In this document: one piece after another, positions 60,801 to 63,365 of the stretch
Layout: the number at the start of each line of letters is the position of its first letter
Position numbering within the stretch: the stretch's first letter is position 1
DNA from: Lamellibrachia columna
Taxonomy: Eukaryota > Annelida > Polychaeta > Sabellida > Siboglinidae
DNA length: 64,000 nt
Direction: 5' to 3'
Assembly (NCBI GenBank): GCA_963662155.1
Contig: OY759261.1
Span: 2,260,227 to 2,324,226, forward strand
Notes under the pieces: generated by a model
Databases searched by the model: none
The model's input: the letters and a program-made list of their open reading frames with translations, nothing else
What the model was told of the DNA's origin: nothing
Program-made: the position numbers and the translations under genes

Positions 60801-62884
60801 GCAGCATCAAGTACCCGTGCTATAGACTGGCAGCATCAAGTACCTGTGATATAGACTGATAGCGTCAAGTACCTGTGATATAGACTGGCATCATCCAGTA
60901 CCTGTGATATAGACTGGCAGCATCAAGTACCTATGATATAGACTGGCAGTATCAAATACCTGTGATATAGACTGGCATCATCCAGTACCTGTGATATAGA
61001 CTGGCAGCATCAAGTACCTATGATATAGACTGGCAGCATCAAGTACTTGTGATATAGACTGGCAGCATCAAGTACCTGTGATATAGACTGGCAGTATCAA
61101 GTACCTGTGATATAGACTGGCAGCATCAAGTACCTATGATATAGACTGGCAGCATCAAGTACCTGTGATATAGACTGGCAGCATCAAGTACCTATGATAT
61201 AGACTGGCAGTATCAAGTACCTGTGATATAGACTGGCAGCATCAAGTACCTGTGATATAGACTGGCAGCATCCAGTACCTGTGATATAGACTGGCAGCAT
61301 CAAGTACCTGTGATATAGACTGGCAGCATCAAGTACCCGTGCTATAGACTGGCAGCATCAAGTACCCGTGCTATAGACTGGCAGCATCAAGTACCTGTGA
61401 TATAGACTGGCAGCATCAAGTACCTATGATATAGACTGGCAGTATCAAGTACCTGTGATATAGACTGGCATCATCCAGTACCTGTGATATAGACTGGCAG
61501 CATCAAGTACCTATGATATAGACTGGCAGCATCAAGTACTTGTGATATAGACTGGCAGCATCAAGTACCTGTGATATAGACTGGCAGTATCAAGTACCTG
61601 TGATATAGACTGGCAGCATCAAGTACCTATGATATAGACTGGCAGCATCAAGTACCTGTGATATAGACTGGCAGCTTCAAGTACCTATGATATAGACTGG
61701 CAGTATCAAGTACCTGTGATATAGACTGGCAGCATCAAGTACCTGTGATATAGACTGGCAGCATCCAGTACCTGTGATATAGACTGGCAGCATCAAGTAC
61801 CTATGATATAGACTGGCAGTATCAAGTACCTGTGATACAGACTGGCAGCATCAAGTACCTGTGATACAGACTGGCAGCATCAAGTACCAATGATATAGAC
61901 TGGCAGCATCAAGTACTTATGATATAGACTTGCAGCATCAAGTACCTATGATATAGACTGGCAGCATCAAGTACCTGTGATATAGACTGGCAGCATCAAG
62001 TACCTGTGATATAGACTGGCAGCATCCAGTACCTGTGATATAGACTGGCAGCATCAAGTACCCGTGCTATAGACTGGCAGCATCAAGTACCCGTGCTATA
62101 GACTGGCAGCATCAAGTACCTGTGATATAGACTGGTAGCATCAAGTACTTGTGATATAGACTGGCAGCATCAAGTACCTGTGATGTAGACTGGCAGCATC
62201 AAGTACCTGTGCTATAGACTGGCAGCATCAAGTACCTGTGATATAGACTGGCAGTATCAAGTACCTGTGATATAGACTGGCATCATCAAGTACCTGTGAT
62301 GTAGACTGGCAGCATCAAGTACCTGTGCTATAGACTGGCAGCATCAAGTACCAATGATATAGACTGGCAGCATCAAGTACCTGTGATACAGACTGGCAGC
62401 ATCAAGTACCTGTGATACAGACTGGCAGCATCAAGTACCAATGATATAGACTGGCAGCATCAAGTACTTATGATATAGACTTGCAGCATCAAGTACCTAT
62501 GATATAGACTGGCAGCATCAAGTACCTATGCATATATGGATATTTATGTGATAATGTTTGTATCCTGACAATTTTTAATATAGTTATCATGAGTCACTTA
62601 CAAACTACCAAGTCGTCCCGTAGAGGAGCATGGCTATTTTTGCTAGTAATAATAATAATGCTGGTTCTTGAAATATAGCAATTTTTAAGTAGACATTTTA
62701 AAAATATTTGTACAGCTGTTGTTTGTGCGTACATGTATGTATGTTACAGGCACAACAAATACTTAGTGTATTATTTATGTCAAAAAATACTTCCAATCGA
62801 ATTGAAGTATCTGGTAGTGATATACTCACCATCTGAAGAACATCTTCGTCCTTTGGTACCACTAGCAGCTTCAAGGAGGCGCCA
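744..62884 (-). CDS. ARHGAP21/23: ARHGAP21/23-type Rho GTPase-activating protein gene, partial, 15 internal exons
   Basis: Gene-level entry; the exons are listed separately. The exons give 3,613 coding bases (1,204 codons plus one leading base) with consistent phase at all 14 junctions. The order is end of PDZ, long Ser-rich linker, PH domain, basic linker, RhoGAP domain, the order known for vertebrate ARHGAP21 and ARHGAP23. Those proteins stimulate GTP hydrolysis by Cdc42 and Rho at Golgi membranes and cell junctions, and ARHGAP21 is recruited by ARF1 through a region that includes its PH domain. Assignment rests on family signatures: DEDVLQ-M-AY across the PDZ/linker junction, [31 protein letters not shown] in PH, and [13 protein letters not shown] just before RhoGAP. 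Invertebrates may have one orthologue of both vertebrate genes, so 21 versus 23 is not decided. The start codon and C-terminus are outside the window. Introns are 1.0 to 8.5 kb and mostly minisatellite. Confidence 0.92.
1069..1119. repeat. 12-bp direct repeat, 4 copies
   Basis: GTCATACAACAT occurs four times in a row with no visible changes, in the intron between the last two RhoGAP exons. Confidence 0.9.
1216..1427. repeat. 14-bp minisatellite, ~15 copies
   Basis: Units GGTGCACAGTGAAT, with a middle block of GGTGCACATTGAAT variants and terminal GGTGCAAAGTGAAT variants. The ordering of variants (edge, middle, edge) suggests local spread of point changes. The short open frames on the minus strand are repeat by-products. 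Confidence 0.95.
1651..1780. repeat. 30-bp minisatellite, 4 copies plus a partial
   Basis: Identical 30-bp units contain AAGAACATTTCAGGGAATTC followed by AAACGGAAAC. The length is divisible by three, so short frames stay open on both strands, but nothing resembles a protein. The array ends about 75 bases beyond the donor of the neighbouring exon. Confidence 0.95.
1855..2018 (-). CDS. ARHGAP21/23: Exon: middle of the RhoGAP domain
   Basis: A 164-bp exon, phase 1 in and 0 out. The split first codon is G|AC (Asp), then [17 protein letters not shown] and on to VANKGDANK. The acceptor is GATAACTTACAG and the donor is AAG|GTCGGT. It holds the RhoGAP segment rich in [20 protein letters not shown], corresponding to the family's LK-LIHDLPEHHYETLKFL helix pair, and the following AQHLSRV helix. 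It joins in frame to LITE of the upstream exon and MDARNLA of the downstream exon, reproducing the family order without gaps. Confidence 0.95.
2166..4717. repeat. 48-bp minisatellite, ~53 copies
   Basis: Units contain ACTCAGGGTTGCCATGTATG followed by GATGTGTTT(A/G)TGGC(A/T)GTAGGAAGTCA. Three two-state positions (CACGACT/CAAGACT, TTATGG/TTGTGG, GCAGTA/GCTGTA) are shuffled among copies. The period is a multiple of three, so an 850-codon open frame runs on the plus strand (16-residue repeat around [16 protein letters not shown]), with shorter ones in other frames. It is antisense to the gene and wholly inside an intron, so I read it as a by-product. Confidence 0.96.
4828..4974. repeat. Degenerate ~17-bp C-rich repeat
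   Basis: Loose copies of CCCCCTTCACTGACAAC with length changes and interruptions (CCACTGACAATC, CCTCACTGACCATTG). It is older or less homogenised than the neighbouring arrays. It ends about 60 bases beyond the donor of the exon at 5.1 kb. Confidence 0.8.
5036..5144 (-). CDS. ARHGAP21/23: Exon: RhoGAP domain with the conserved Lys-Arg loop
   Basis: A 109-bp exon, phase 0 in and 1 out, encoding [18 protein letters not shown], then [18 protein letters not shown] plus one base. [13 protein letters not shown] is the second RhoGAP signature; its Lys (exon residue 23) and first Arg (residue 27) match conserved residues of the GTPase-contacting face. The donor is ACTGAGG|GTCAGT. The acceptor CATGTGTAG is the first of a row of similar acceptors made by the 16-bp repeat that adjoins the exon, and the exon's first six bases, GGTGTT, also fit the repeat unit. 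This start is the one that keeps the RhoGAP frame. Confidence 0.95.
5145..5224. repeat. 16-bp repeat of the splice acceptor, 5 copies
   Basis: Five units read, in gene sense, GATGTTTCATGTGTAG, the copy nearest the exon starting GGTG. Each ends in TGTAG, so each is a potential 3' splice site like the real one. The array begins at the base next to the exon and shares GGTGTT with it. Confidence 0.93.
5348..6806. repeat. 61-bp minisatellite with shorter variants, ~24 copies
   Basis: Full units contain TGGATGCTACTGATGCAATG and TCCGAGTCCATGATCC. Shorter units replace the TGGATGCTACTGATG part with AATGAATTCAC. Full and short units alternate in the second half (5,755-6,480), suggesting a larger composite repeat. 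No coding signal. Confidence 0.95.
6807..7188. other. Unique intron sequence
   Basis: Non-repeated sequence between two arrays. Short frames are present on both strands, but none has a recognisable domain or splice-compatible exon. I see nothing to annotate. Confidence 0.6.
7189..7345. repeat. 26-bp minisatellite, 6 copies
   Basis: Units ACACACCAACCTCATTGTTC followed by CACTTT, with one CATTTT and one CAACTT variant. They sit about 120 bases downstream, in gene sense, of the arginine-finger exon. Confidence 0.95.
7400..7458. repeat. GTGC/GCAC microsatellite beside a donor site
   Basis: Impure (GTGC)n on the plus strand, interrupted by ATGC. In gene sense it reads GCACGCACGCAC and begins about six bases after the donor GTACAT of the exon at 7.5 kb. 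Confidence 0.9.
7464..7595 (-). CDS. ARHGAP21/23: Exon: RhoGAP domain with the arginine finger
   Basis: A 132-bp exon, phase 0 to 0, encoding 44 residues from [20 protein letters not shown] to [17 protein letters not shown] carries the catalytic arginine (codon CGG at 7521-7523) that RhoGAP proteins insert into the GTPase active site; it is intact, so the domain should be active. The acceptor is TTGTTTCTTCTAG, with a good pyrimidine tract, and the donor is ACG|GTACAT, followed at once by a GCAC microsatellite. Joining to the upstream exon gives [15 protein letters not shown], the usual start of the ARHGAP21/23 RhoGAP domain. Confidence 0.96.
7760..9379. repeat. 36-bp minisatellite, ~45 copies
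   Basis: Units CAGCCAGACAACTCAATGAC followed by AGACTAGATGGGTGCA, with GTGCACAG/GTGCGCAG/GCGCGCAG and GACAGAC/GACATAC variants. The period divides by three, leaving a 576-codon frame open on the minus strand (12-residue repeat around [12 protein letters not shown]). It is in the gene's transcription direction but intronic, with no splice context, so I do not call it coding. Confidence 0.96.
9380..9816. other. AT-rich unique intron sequence
   Basis: Non-repeated, AT-rich, with several AATTGTAATC-like words around 9,470-9,570. No exon or element recognised. Confidence 0.6.
9817..9950. repeat. Degenerate ~13-bp repeat
   Basis: Loose copies of GTATTGGTCATAT, with GTATTAGCCATAT and GTATTGGCCACAT variants and uneven spacing. 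Confidence 0.8.
10028..10202. repeat. Two adjacent short duplications (40 bp x 2 and 36 bp x 2)
   Basis: A 40-bp unit containing CACAGCTGACACGACAGAG is doubled from 10,028. A 36-bp unit containing ACACAGCTGTACGAGAACTC is doubled from 10,127. Both units begin with ACAGCTG, so they may be related. Confidence 0.85.
10311..10492 (-). CDS. ARHGAP21/23: Exon: basic linker and start of the RhoGAP domain
   Basis: A 182-bp exon, phase 1 in and 0 out; the split codon is G|AT (Asp). It encodes [20 protein letters not shown], a Ser-rich stretch, and [26 protein letters not shown] matches the KDKGTWR-G segment that precedes RhoGAP in vertebrate ARHGAP21, and TGTFGV-L--CPP is the conserved entry to the domain. 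The acceptor is ACGTCTCCCACAG and the donor GAG|GTGGGT. A retrotransposon remnant lies about 20 bases upstream of the acceptor in gene sense. Confidence 0.94.
10515..10620 (-). mobile_element. 3'-end fragment of a non-LTR retrotransposon
   Basis: On the minus strand this shares GGACTCTCGATAAGCCAATG, GCTTCCTTGTCCAC, GCCATCTGGGT and CCTTGGATG with the fragment at 46.3 kb, and the first two also with the fragment at 19.3 kb. It lies past the end of the reverse-transcriptase frame of the better copy, so it is probably the element's 3' tail. It ends about 20 bases before a splice acceptor. Confidence 0.75.
10621..11160. other. Unique intron sequence, possibly old element remnants
   Basis: Non-repeated sequence with several A/T runs and a GCGCCACCTAGCGAGCATG word near 10,775. 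No open frame of note, no exon, and no terminal repeats that I could define. Confidence 0.5.
11162..14732. repeat. 49-bp minisatellite, ~73 copies
   Basis: Units contain AGAGGTTTGGTGGAGCTAGT and AGCAATACAGTTGGTCTTTC, then TGGATGAGT. Most differences are a GATGAGT/GATGCGT switch. A 46-bp variant lacking GAG (GCGTAGGTTTGG) recurs at about 12,920, 13,262, 14,440 and 14,630. Homogeneity is very high. It fills nearly half of the 8.5-kb intron between the basic-linker exons. Confidence 0.97.
14735..18045. repeat. 34/38-bp composite minisatellite, ~90 copies
   Basis: Units share CCCCCATCTAGTATCACCA followed by (A/G)ACAGT, and then either a short TCTCATGGAA or a long (C/T)ACTAACATGGAA link, giving 34- and 38-bp forms. 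Their alternation makes higher-order blocks: a rare GGAACCGCC variant recurs at 15,361, 16,756 and 17,343. On the gene strand each unit carries a GGGGG run. It follows directly on the 49-bp array. Confidence 0.96.
18117..18975. repeat. 41-bp minisatellite with acceptor-like motif, ~21 copies
   Basis: Units contain AGGAGCCAGTGTAGGACTTT and GTGGCTCCCTGAGAGCAAAC. In gene sense each copy reads CTCCTGTTTGCTCTCAG|G, a pyrimidine tract plus CAG resembling a 3' splice site. All three minus frames stay open for long stretches because the unit has few stops. It lies just downstream of the exon at 19.1 kb. Confidence 0.95.
19039..19216 (-). CDS. ARHGAP21/23: Exon: basic Ser-rich linker between PH and RhoGAP
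   Basis: A 178-bp exon, phase 0 in and 1 out, encoding 59 residues starting [20 protein letters not shown] and running through [19 protein letters not shown] to [10 protein letters not shown]. The acceptor is CTTTTGTTGACAG and the donor AAAG|GTACAA. It matches the poorly conserved Lys/Ser-rich linker of the family in position and composition. Mammalian ARHGAP21 has a helix right after PH that contributes to ARF1 binding; no similar segment is evident here. The Met at residue 2 is not taken as a start. Confidence 0.88.
19255..19445 (-). mobile_element. Non-LTR retrotransposon fragment (end of reverse-transcriptase frame plus 3' tail)
   Basis: On the minus strand it encodes [17 protein letters not shown] and, after a deletion, IDKYLRR, then GGACTCTCGGTGAGCCAATG, shared with the other two fragments. 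An arrangement of FSQR--N-WN-L----V---SVN-FK--LDKYL is common at the C-terminus of CR1/L2/Jockey-type reverse-transcriptase proteins. A TAG stop precedes it, so it is dead. It continues directly into the 73-bp array, whose unit comes from the preceding piece of the same protein. Confidence 0.85.
19440..27180 (-). repeat. 73-bp satellite derived from retrotransposon coding sequence, ~106 copies
   Basis: Units contain ACTTCATGTCGTCTAGTTCT and GTTGATATCTAATGTACACT. In gene sense one unit is open and encodes [20 protein letters not shown] then NCSV. The same [17 protein letters not shown] is encoded once in the adjacent retrotransposon remnant, in frame with [12 protein letters not shown]. The array therefore grew from that element. 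Variants (CAATG/CACTG, AAGGTT/AAGGTA, CTATGG, CTGCAG) recur in blocks: two CTGCAG copies at 21.11/21.19 kb reappear exactly 1,241 bp (17 units) further on. The last part (26.6-26.9 kb) has a CTGGTCC variant. It is the largest array here. Confidence 0.95.
27258..27623. repeat. 28-bp minisatellite, ~13 copies
   Basis: Units CTTCACAATGGCCACTGTTA followed by ACAAGACA, with scattered CATAATGG and GGTCACTG variants. It ends about 50 bases past the donor of the PH exon at 27.8 kb. Confidence 0.95.
27675..27899 (-). CDS. ARHGAP21/23: Exon: C-terminal half of the PH domain
   Basis: A 225-bp exon, phase 0 to 0, 75 residues from [20 protein letters not shown] through [20 protein letters not shown] to [14 protein letters not shown] and MVATAAQ. 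The acceptor is TGTTGCCCCCAG and the donor CAG|GTAGAG. KRKNVFRLTT--CEYLFQ-ED-D-ML-WI is the hallmark of the ARHGAP21/23 PH domain; the Trp of the final PH helix (exon residue 55) is present. In mammals this PH region forms the core of the ARF-binding module at the Golgi. The residues after the helix ([12 protein letters not shown]) are short and diverge from the vertebrate extension. Confidence 0.96.
27964..33352. repeat. 38-bp satellite, ~142 copies, with a 2.16-kb internal duplication
   Basis: Units contain AAGCCCCTGGTGCCTAACAT and AACACTAATATAAAGGTG, with many variants (CATAAC/TATAGC, CTGGTG/CTGCTG, AAGGCC, GACTATG, TAATAAAAGG). Rare variants recur 2,163 bp apart: TAAAAAGGTG at 28,711/30,874, AACAATAATA at 29,121/31,284, TAACATAATA at 29,571/31,734. 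The last ~450 bp are nearly uniform. It occupies most of the intron between the two PH-domain exons. Confidence 0.96.
33353..33960. other. Unique AT-rich intron sequence
   Basis: Non-repeated sequence between the 38-bp satellite and a small hairpin cluster. Only short chance frames; no exon or element recognised. A CTCGATGCTCCCT word is doubled at about 33,850 and 33,892. Confidence 0.6.
33961..34050. other. Hairpin cluster with CCAGAAGTAG motifs
   Basis: A near-perfect inverted repeat (CAGAAGTAGGCACC, 7-base loop, GGTGCTGACTTCTG) is followed by a perfect 7-bp stem CCCGTGA-ATG-TCACGGG and two more CCAGAAGTAG copies. Inverted copies (CTACTTCTGG, CTTACTTCTGGCC) occur near 34,917 and 34,970. 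This could be the ends of a small DNA element spanning about 1 kb. Confidence 0.55.
34093..34377. repeat. 25-bp minisatellite, 11 copies
   Basis: Units AAGTTAATACCCATAGTATA followed by AACAT, almost identical (one AAGCAT variant), lying between the inverted CAGAAGTAG motifs. Confidence 0.95.
34378..34609. other. Unique intron sequence with a TATATA run
   Basis: A short unique segment with an (AT)n run near 34,480-34,500. No exon is visible. Confidence 0.6.
34610..34885. repeat. 30-bp minisatellite, 9 copies
   Basis: Units ACAAGGCCTATTTCAAACAA followed by GACAAGACAA, with single-base variants GCTTATT and CCTACTT. The open minus-strand frame (around [10 protein letters not shown]) is a by-product of the 30-bp period. 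Confidence 0.95.
35030..35116 (-). CDS. ARHGAP21/23: Exon: middle of the PH domain
   Basis: An 87-bp exon, phase 0 to 0, encoding [20 protein letters not shown] then LYKEVTISG. The acceptor is GTGACTGTTGTAG and the donor GGG|GTGAGT. It matches the strand-turn-strand part of the PH fold (R-WK--Y-VL-----LYLYK in vertebrates): the SWRPVWALL strand, with its Trp and Arg, and the LILYK strand are clear. The flanking exons join with no gap: VVEGK-RASDRSW upstream and [14 protein letters not shown] downstream. Confidence 0.94.
35228..36214. repeat. 38-bp AT-rich minisatellite, ~26 copies
   Basis: Units AATAATAATAATGTTGTATT followed by ATCATGTAAACAATACAA, with ATTAATAATG and AACAATAAAA variants and a few copies missing GTT. 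It fills most of the 1.3-kb intron between the first two PH exons. Confidence 0.95.
36413..36517 (-). CDS. ARHGAP21/23: Exon: start of the PH domain
   Basis: A 105-bp exon, phase 0 to 0, 35 residues: [20 protein letters not shown] then [15 protein letters not shown]. The acceptor is GATTTGTTTGCAG and the donor AAG|GTATGT. TPRI directly follows FFGEK of the upstream exon, as in vertebrate ARHGAP21 (FFGEKTPRI). [11 protein letters not shown] is the first PH strand, where vertebrates have an EGWL-like strand. Splice sites and homology are both strong. Confidence 0.94.
36560..39765. repeat. 50-bp minisatellite, ~64 copies
   Basis: Units contain CACACACTTCTGTGTCCTCA, TTCAGTGCTAATACTGATAT and CAACAATAAC. 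Variants (GTATCC/GTGTCC, ATTCAG/ACTCAG, CAATAAC/CAACAAC/CATCAAC, CACCCTTC) recur in blocks; a CCTCGTTCAG variant appears at about 37,690, 37,990 and 38,340. It fills nearly the whole 3.4-kb intron and starts within 45 bases of the acceptor at 36.5 kb. Confidence 0.96.
39927..39984 (-). CDS. ARHGAP21/23: Exon: conserved [18 protein letters not shown] segment
   Basis: A 58-bp exon, phase 2 in and 0 out. The split codon GA|G gives Glu, then [19 protein letters not shown]. The acceptor is TTTGTTTGACAG and the donor AAG|GTACGT. This short basic motif just before PH is among the most conserved parts of the ARHGAP21/23 family outside the domains, which makes the orthology call firm. It lies between EPA(E) of the upstream exon and TPRIEA of the PH exon. 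Confidence 0.95.
39985..40321. other. Unique intron sequence with a short GACCA repeat
   Basis: Mostly unique. A run of about five GACCA pentamers lies at 40,028-40,050, upstream of the acceptor of the exon at 39.98 kb. No other exon is seen. Confidence 0.65.
40322..40425. repeat. 26-bp minisatellite, 4 copies
   Basis: Units CAGTTGTTACTACAATGTTA followed by CTACAA; the unit itself looks like a diverged duplication of a TTACTACAA word. Confidence 0.92.
40643..41535. repeat. 31-bp minisatellite, ~29 copies
   Basis: Units CATTGACAAGTCATAGACCA followed by CACTGGACAGA, with a CACTGG/CAATGG switch and rare GTCACAG and GGACATA variants spread along the array. Confidence 0.95.
41684..41868. repeat. 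32-bp minisatellite, ~6 copies
   Basis: Units TGTTGATCCCCTGGTGTGGT followed by TATGTCAACCAC, diverging at the left end (TGTTCATCCCCTAGTGCGG). Confidence 0.93.
41869..42800. other. Unique intron sequence with a GCAC microsatellite
   Basis: Contains a purine-rich patch (41,940-41,990, GAGGAAGAAGAACGGGAAAG), a stretch at 42,070-42,210 that could be an unrecognised dispersed element, and an impure (CACG)n run at 42,428-42,470. Frames of up to about 160 codons exist but show no domain, coding pattern or compatible splice sites. Confidence 0.55.
42805..43056 (-). CDS. ARHGAP21/23: Exon: Ser/Thr/Pro-rich linker before PH
   Basis: A 252-bp exon, phase 2 in and 2 out. After completing a Pro codon it encodes [20 protein letters not shown], a [20 protein letters not shown] stretch, acidic and Thr-rich sequence, and [20 protein letters not shown]. 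The acceptor is TTTCTGCCCCGACAG and the donor GCAGA|GTAAGC. The [12 protein letters not shown] segment could be an SH3- or WW-type ligand site (inference). No conserved family domain falls here; the call rests on open frame, splice sites and exact phase fit between QP-P and E-TTPTK. Confidence 0.82.
43057..43581. other. Unique intron sequence
   Basis: Unique sequence upstream, in gene sense, of the Ser/Thr/Pro exon. No second exon, element or repeat found, apart from a short CAAACAAACAAAC run. Confidence 0.6.
43582..44078. repeat. 55-bp minisatellite, 9 copies
   Basis: Units contain GACAGTTTGTGTATGTTGTT and AGAATGAGGTGTTAACTGAC, with alternating CTCCACAG/CTTCACAG/CTCCAGAG forms. Confidence 0.95.
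44300..44708. repeat. 62-bp minisatellite, ~6.5 copies
   Basis: Units contain CATGTTGACACACACAGTCA, CTGCCCCCTACACTGACAGT and GGAGAGGTGTGGTCAAC. The last unit stops about 30 bases from the donor of the exon at 44.8 kb. Confidence 0.95.
44741..44879 (-). CDS. ARHGAP21/23: Exon: linker segment with [12 protein letters not shown] motif
   Basis: A 139-bp exon, phase 1 in and 2 out. The split codon is G|AT (Asp), then [45 protein letters not shown] and a final CC. The acceptor is ATTCTTGTCACAG and the donor CC|GTACGT. I recall a similar RRxSYLxAT-type motif from the ARHGAP21/23 linker, but could not align it here. RRTS is a basophilic-kinase-like site (inference). The phase fits both neighbours exactly. 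Confidence 0.85.
44977..45136. repeat. ~53-bp repeat, 3 copies
   Basis: Three copies share TAATTAATACATAATAAGTA (CAATTAAT or TTAATTAAT at the start), GCAGGTTCACAAA and GTCTTTTGTAAGTGC. Copies start at about 44,979, 45,031 and 45,084. Confidence 0.88.
45408..46252. repeat. ~18/19-bp E-box-rich minisatellite, ~45 copies
   Basis: Degenerate units alternate GTGTCCAGGTGTCTGTCA and GTGTCCTGGTGACTGTCA. About 20 copies contain the palindrome CACGTG and many others CACATG, CATGTG or CAGGTG, all CANNTG E-box forms. The repeat lies in the intron between the linker exons at 46.5 and 44.8 kb. Confidence 0.93.
46253..46455 (-). mobile_element. Non-LTR retrotransposon fragment, reverse-transcriptase C-terminus
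   Basis: In gene sense it encodes [19 protein letters not shown] then [12 protein letters not shown], typical of the last residues of CR1/L2/Jockey-type reverse-transcriptase proteins, followed by the tail GGACTCTCGATAAACCAATG, GCTTCCTTG and CATCTGGGTCTTTCCTTGG shared with the copies at 10.5 and 19.3 kb. It is 5'-truncated, as these elements usually are, and starts within about 15 bases of the donor of the exon at 46.5 kb. Confidence 0.85.
46464..46568 (-). CDS. ARHGAP21/23: Exon: short linker segment, symmetric phase 1-1
   Basis: A 105-bp exon whose split codon G|AG gives Glu, followed by [20 protein letters not shown] then [14 protein letters not shown] and a final G. The acceptor is TTGCCCTGTTGCAG and the donor CAAG|GTAGGT. 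It fits between SPK(G) of the large exon and (D)DKETKL of the next without changing the frame. Because its length is a multiple of three and both ends have the same phase, it can be included or skipped. No conserved motif supports it, so the evidence is splice sites, open frame and phase. An internal Met sits in a good start context, but I see no reason to prefer a separate start there. Confidence 0.72.
46569..46934. other. Unique intron sequence with a short repeat
   Basis: Three or four loose ~20-bp copies of GATTGTCACTGACATGAA lie at 46,586-46,680. The rest is unique, with no exon or element seen. Confidence 0.7.
46935..52473. repeat. 27-bp satellite, ~205 copies, open on both strands
   Basis: Units CTTGTGATGGCCATGCTATA followed by CTGCAGC, with ATAAGGCAGC, CTGCAACC, GATGACC and CCAGGCTA variants. 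The 27-bp period and lack of stops leave 1,853 codons open on the minus strand (9-residue repeat around LQYSMAITR) and 1,421 on the plus strand (around GHAILQPCD). Rare variants recur 2,133 bp (79 units) apart: TGTTGACC at 48,888/51,021 and GGCCATTCT at 49,162/51,295. Most copies carry a PstI site. It is intronic; I do not call it coding. Confidence 0.97.
52474..52879. other. Unique intron sequence
   Basis: Non-repeated sequence between the 27-bp satellite and a 30-bp repeat. No exon with consistent splice phase and no element recognised. Confidence 0.6.
52880..53006. repeat. 30-bp minisatellite, 4 copies
   Basis: Units GTATGCACGCACTCATACAT followed by GCATACCCGT; one copy lacks a C (CATACCGT), which shifts its length to 29. 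Confidence 0.93.
53007..53365. other. Unique intron sequence
   Basis: AT-rich unique sequence; I see nothing in it beyond short chance frames. Confidence 0.6.
53366..53660. repeat. 23-bp minisatellite, 13 copies
   Basis: Units CACTCAATGTCACACTGGCG followed by ATC, with the left block GGCGATC and the right block GGTGATC. Confidence 0.95.
53661..54057. other. Unique AT-rich intron sequence after the large exon
   Basis: Begins, in gene sense, with the donor GTGGGTGTCTATG at 54,057. No further exon or repeat is seen. Confidence 0.65.
54058..55753 (-). CDS. ARHGAP21/23: Large linker exon between PDZ and PH domains
   Basis: A 1,696-bp exon, phase 0 in and 1 out, 565 codons. It opens [20 protein letters not shown] then IPSPPGLHP, matching the AYSQDAYLKGNEPYSG-type stretch that follows PDZ in ARHGAP21/23. 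The rest is Ser-, Asn-, Arg- and Tyr-rich and looks disordered, with recurring [23 protein letters not shown] patches, a predicted helix [20 protein letters not shown], an acidic SDDDEY patch and SP sites near the end ([21 protein letters not shown]). The acceptor is GTGTGTTTCCAG and the donor CCCAAGG|GTGGGT. The array next to its 5' end repeats this acceptor and the first exon bases. The exon itself has no tandem repeats, in sharp contrast to the introns. Confidence 0.93.
55754..56980. repeat. 38/44-bp array that copies the splice acceptor, ~30 units
   Basis: Alternating 38-bp and 44-bp units (82-bp pair) share, in gene sense, GTTGTGTGTTT(C/A)CAG|GCCTA. The 38-bp unit contains TTTCCAG|GCCTATCACTCGTC, the same as the real acceptor plus the first 14 exon bases; the 44-bp unit has TTTACAG|GCCTACCAGTG. 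In the right-hand part only one unit type persists. The array abuts the exon with no gap. Confidence 0.95.
56981..57704. other. Unique intron sequence
   Basis: Non-repeated. A partly palindromic stretch near 57,090-57,160 (GGTTTAACCAGAATTT / AATTCTCCGTTTAACC) and a T10 run at 57,672 are the only structures noticed. No exon or known element. Confidence 0.55.
57705..57858. repeat. 31-bp minisatellite, 5 copies
   Basis: Units TTTCTACAAACAAACAAACT followed by ACCCTTTCAAG, the left copies reading AATTACCCTTTAAAG. Confidence 0.93.
57944..62522. repeat. 29-bp satellite, ~158 copies
   Basis: Units GATATAGACTGGCAGCATCA followed by AGTACCTGT, with variants ACTTGT, ACCTAT, ACCCGT, TAATTGT, GCTATAG and ATCCAGT. 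Variant mixtures differ along the array: CTAT/CTTG types dominate to about 59.6 kb, CCGTGCTATAG and TAATTGTG types at 59.7-60.5 kb, TCCAGT types after 60.6 kb. The 29-bp period breaks all frames. It fills two thirds of the first intron in the window. Confidence 0.96.
62523..62829. other. Unique intron sequence following the PDZ exon
   Basis: In gene sense it begins with the donor GTGAGTATATC. AT-rich, with an AATAATAATAAT run near 62,645. Nothing else is seen. Confidence 0.65.
62830..62884 (-). CDS. ARHGAP21/23: Exon: end of the PDZ domain
   Basis: A 55-bp exon, entered in phase 2 (one base completes a codon) and left in phase 0, encoding [18 protein letters not shown]. The acceptor is TTTTTATTTTTGCAG, with a strong pyrimidine tract, and the donor ATG|GTGAGT. 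It matches the last PDZ strand and the PKEDDILQ-type tail of ARHGAP21/23, and joins the next exon as DVLQM-AYHSSAY where vertebrates have DILQLAYSQDAY. The bulk of PDZ and the start codon must be to the right of the window, because nothing from 62.9 to 64 kb encodes them. Confidence 0.92.
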
Positions 62885-62901
62885 CTGCAAAAATAAAAAC
62901 A

Positions 62902-62942
62902 TGGGTCAGTTACACGGGTCAGTTACACGGGTCAGTTACATG
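62902..62942. repeat. 13-bp repeat, 3 copies
   Basis: CACGGGTCAGTTA three times, 17 bases upstream (gene sense) of the PDZ exon's acceptor. Confidence 0.9.
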
Positions 62943-63365
62943 TTTGTAAAGTTGATGTTATAATTTAACAAAGACAGCAACTGTAGGAAACAAGAAAACA
63001 ACATCAGATGAAGATATTGTTTGCGTGTCGCACTGGGGGTAAGGACAAGCGATAAAAACGATTTGAAATGATGGTGGCCCATAGGGCCAGTATAACATGA
63101 ATACAAGTGGCCCGAATGGCCTAACAGCTTTAACAAAGATGCTGGGTCAGTGTTAATGTTGAGGCCTGTAGTACCTGTGTAGAAAAACATCAACATTGAG
63201 ACAGTCTTCAGCCATCAACAGCCCATGTCTACAGCTCCACTCAGCATGATGCATCCTCTGACACTGATATCTATTTATTGGTCTGTCTGACTCTGCAGAC
63301 AGTGCATGGCTTGGTGCAGAATGTGCAGCCATCTGTAGATGCCACAACCAGTAGACACTTATAAC
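62943..63365. other. Unique intron sequence with paired GGCC hairpins
   Basis: Two related small hairpins, GTGGCCCATAGGGCC near 63,075 and GTGGCCCGAATGGCC near 63,108, lie about 33 bases apart. An 88-codon minus frame at 63,153-63,419 has an EDCLNVDVF word but no other family feature. No exon could be joined in phase to the PDZ exon. Confidence 0.5.
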
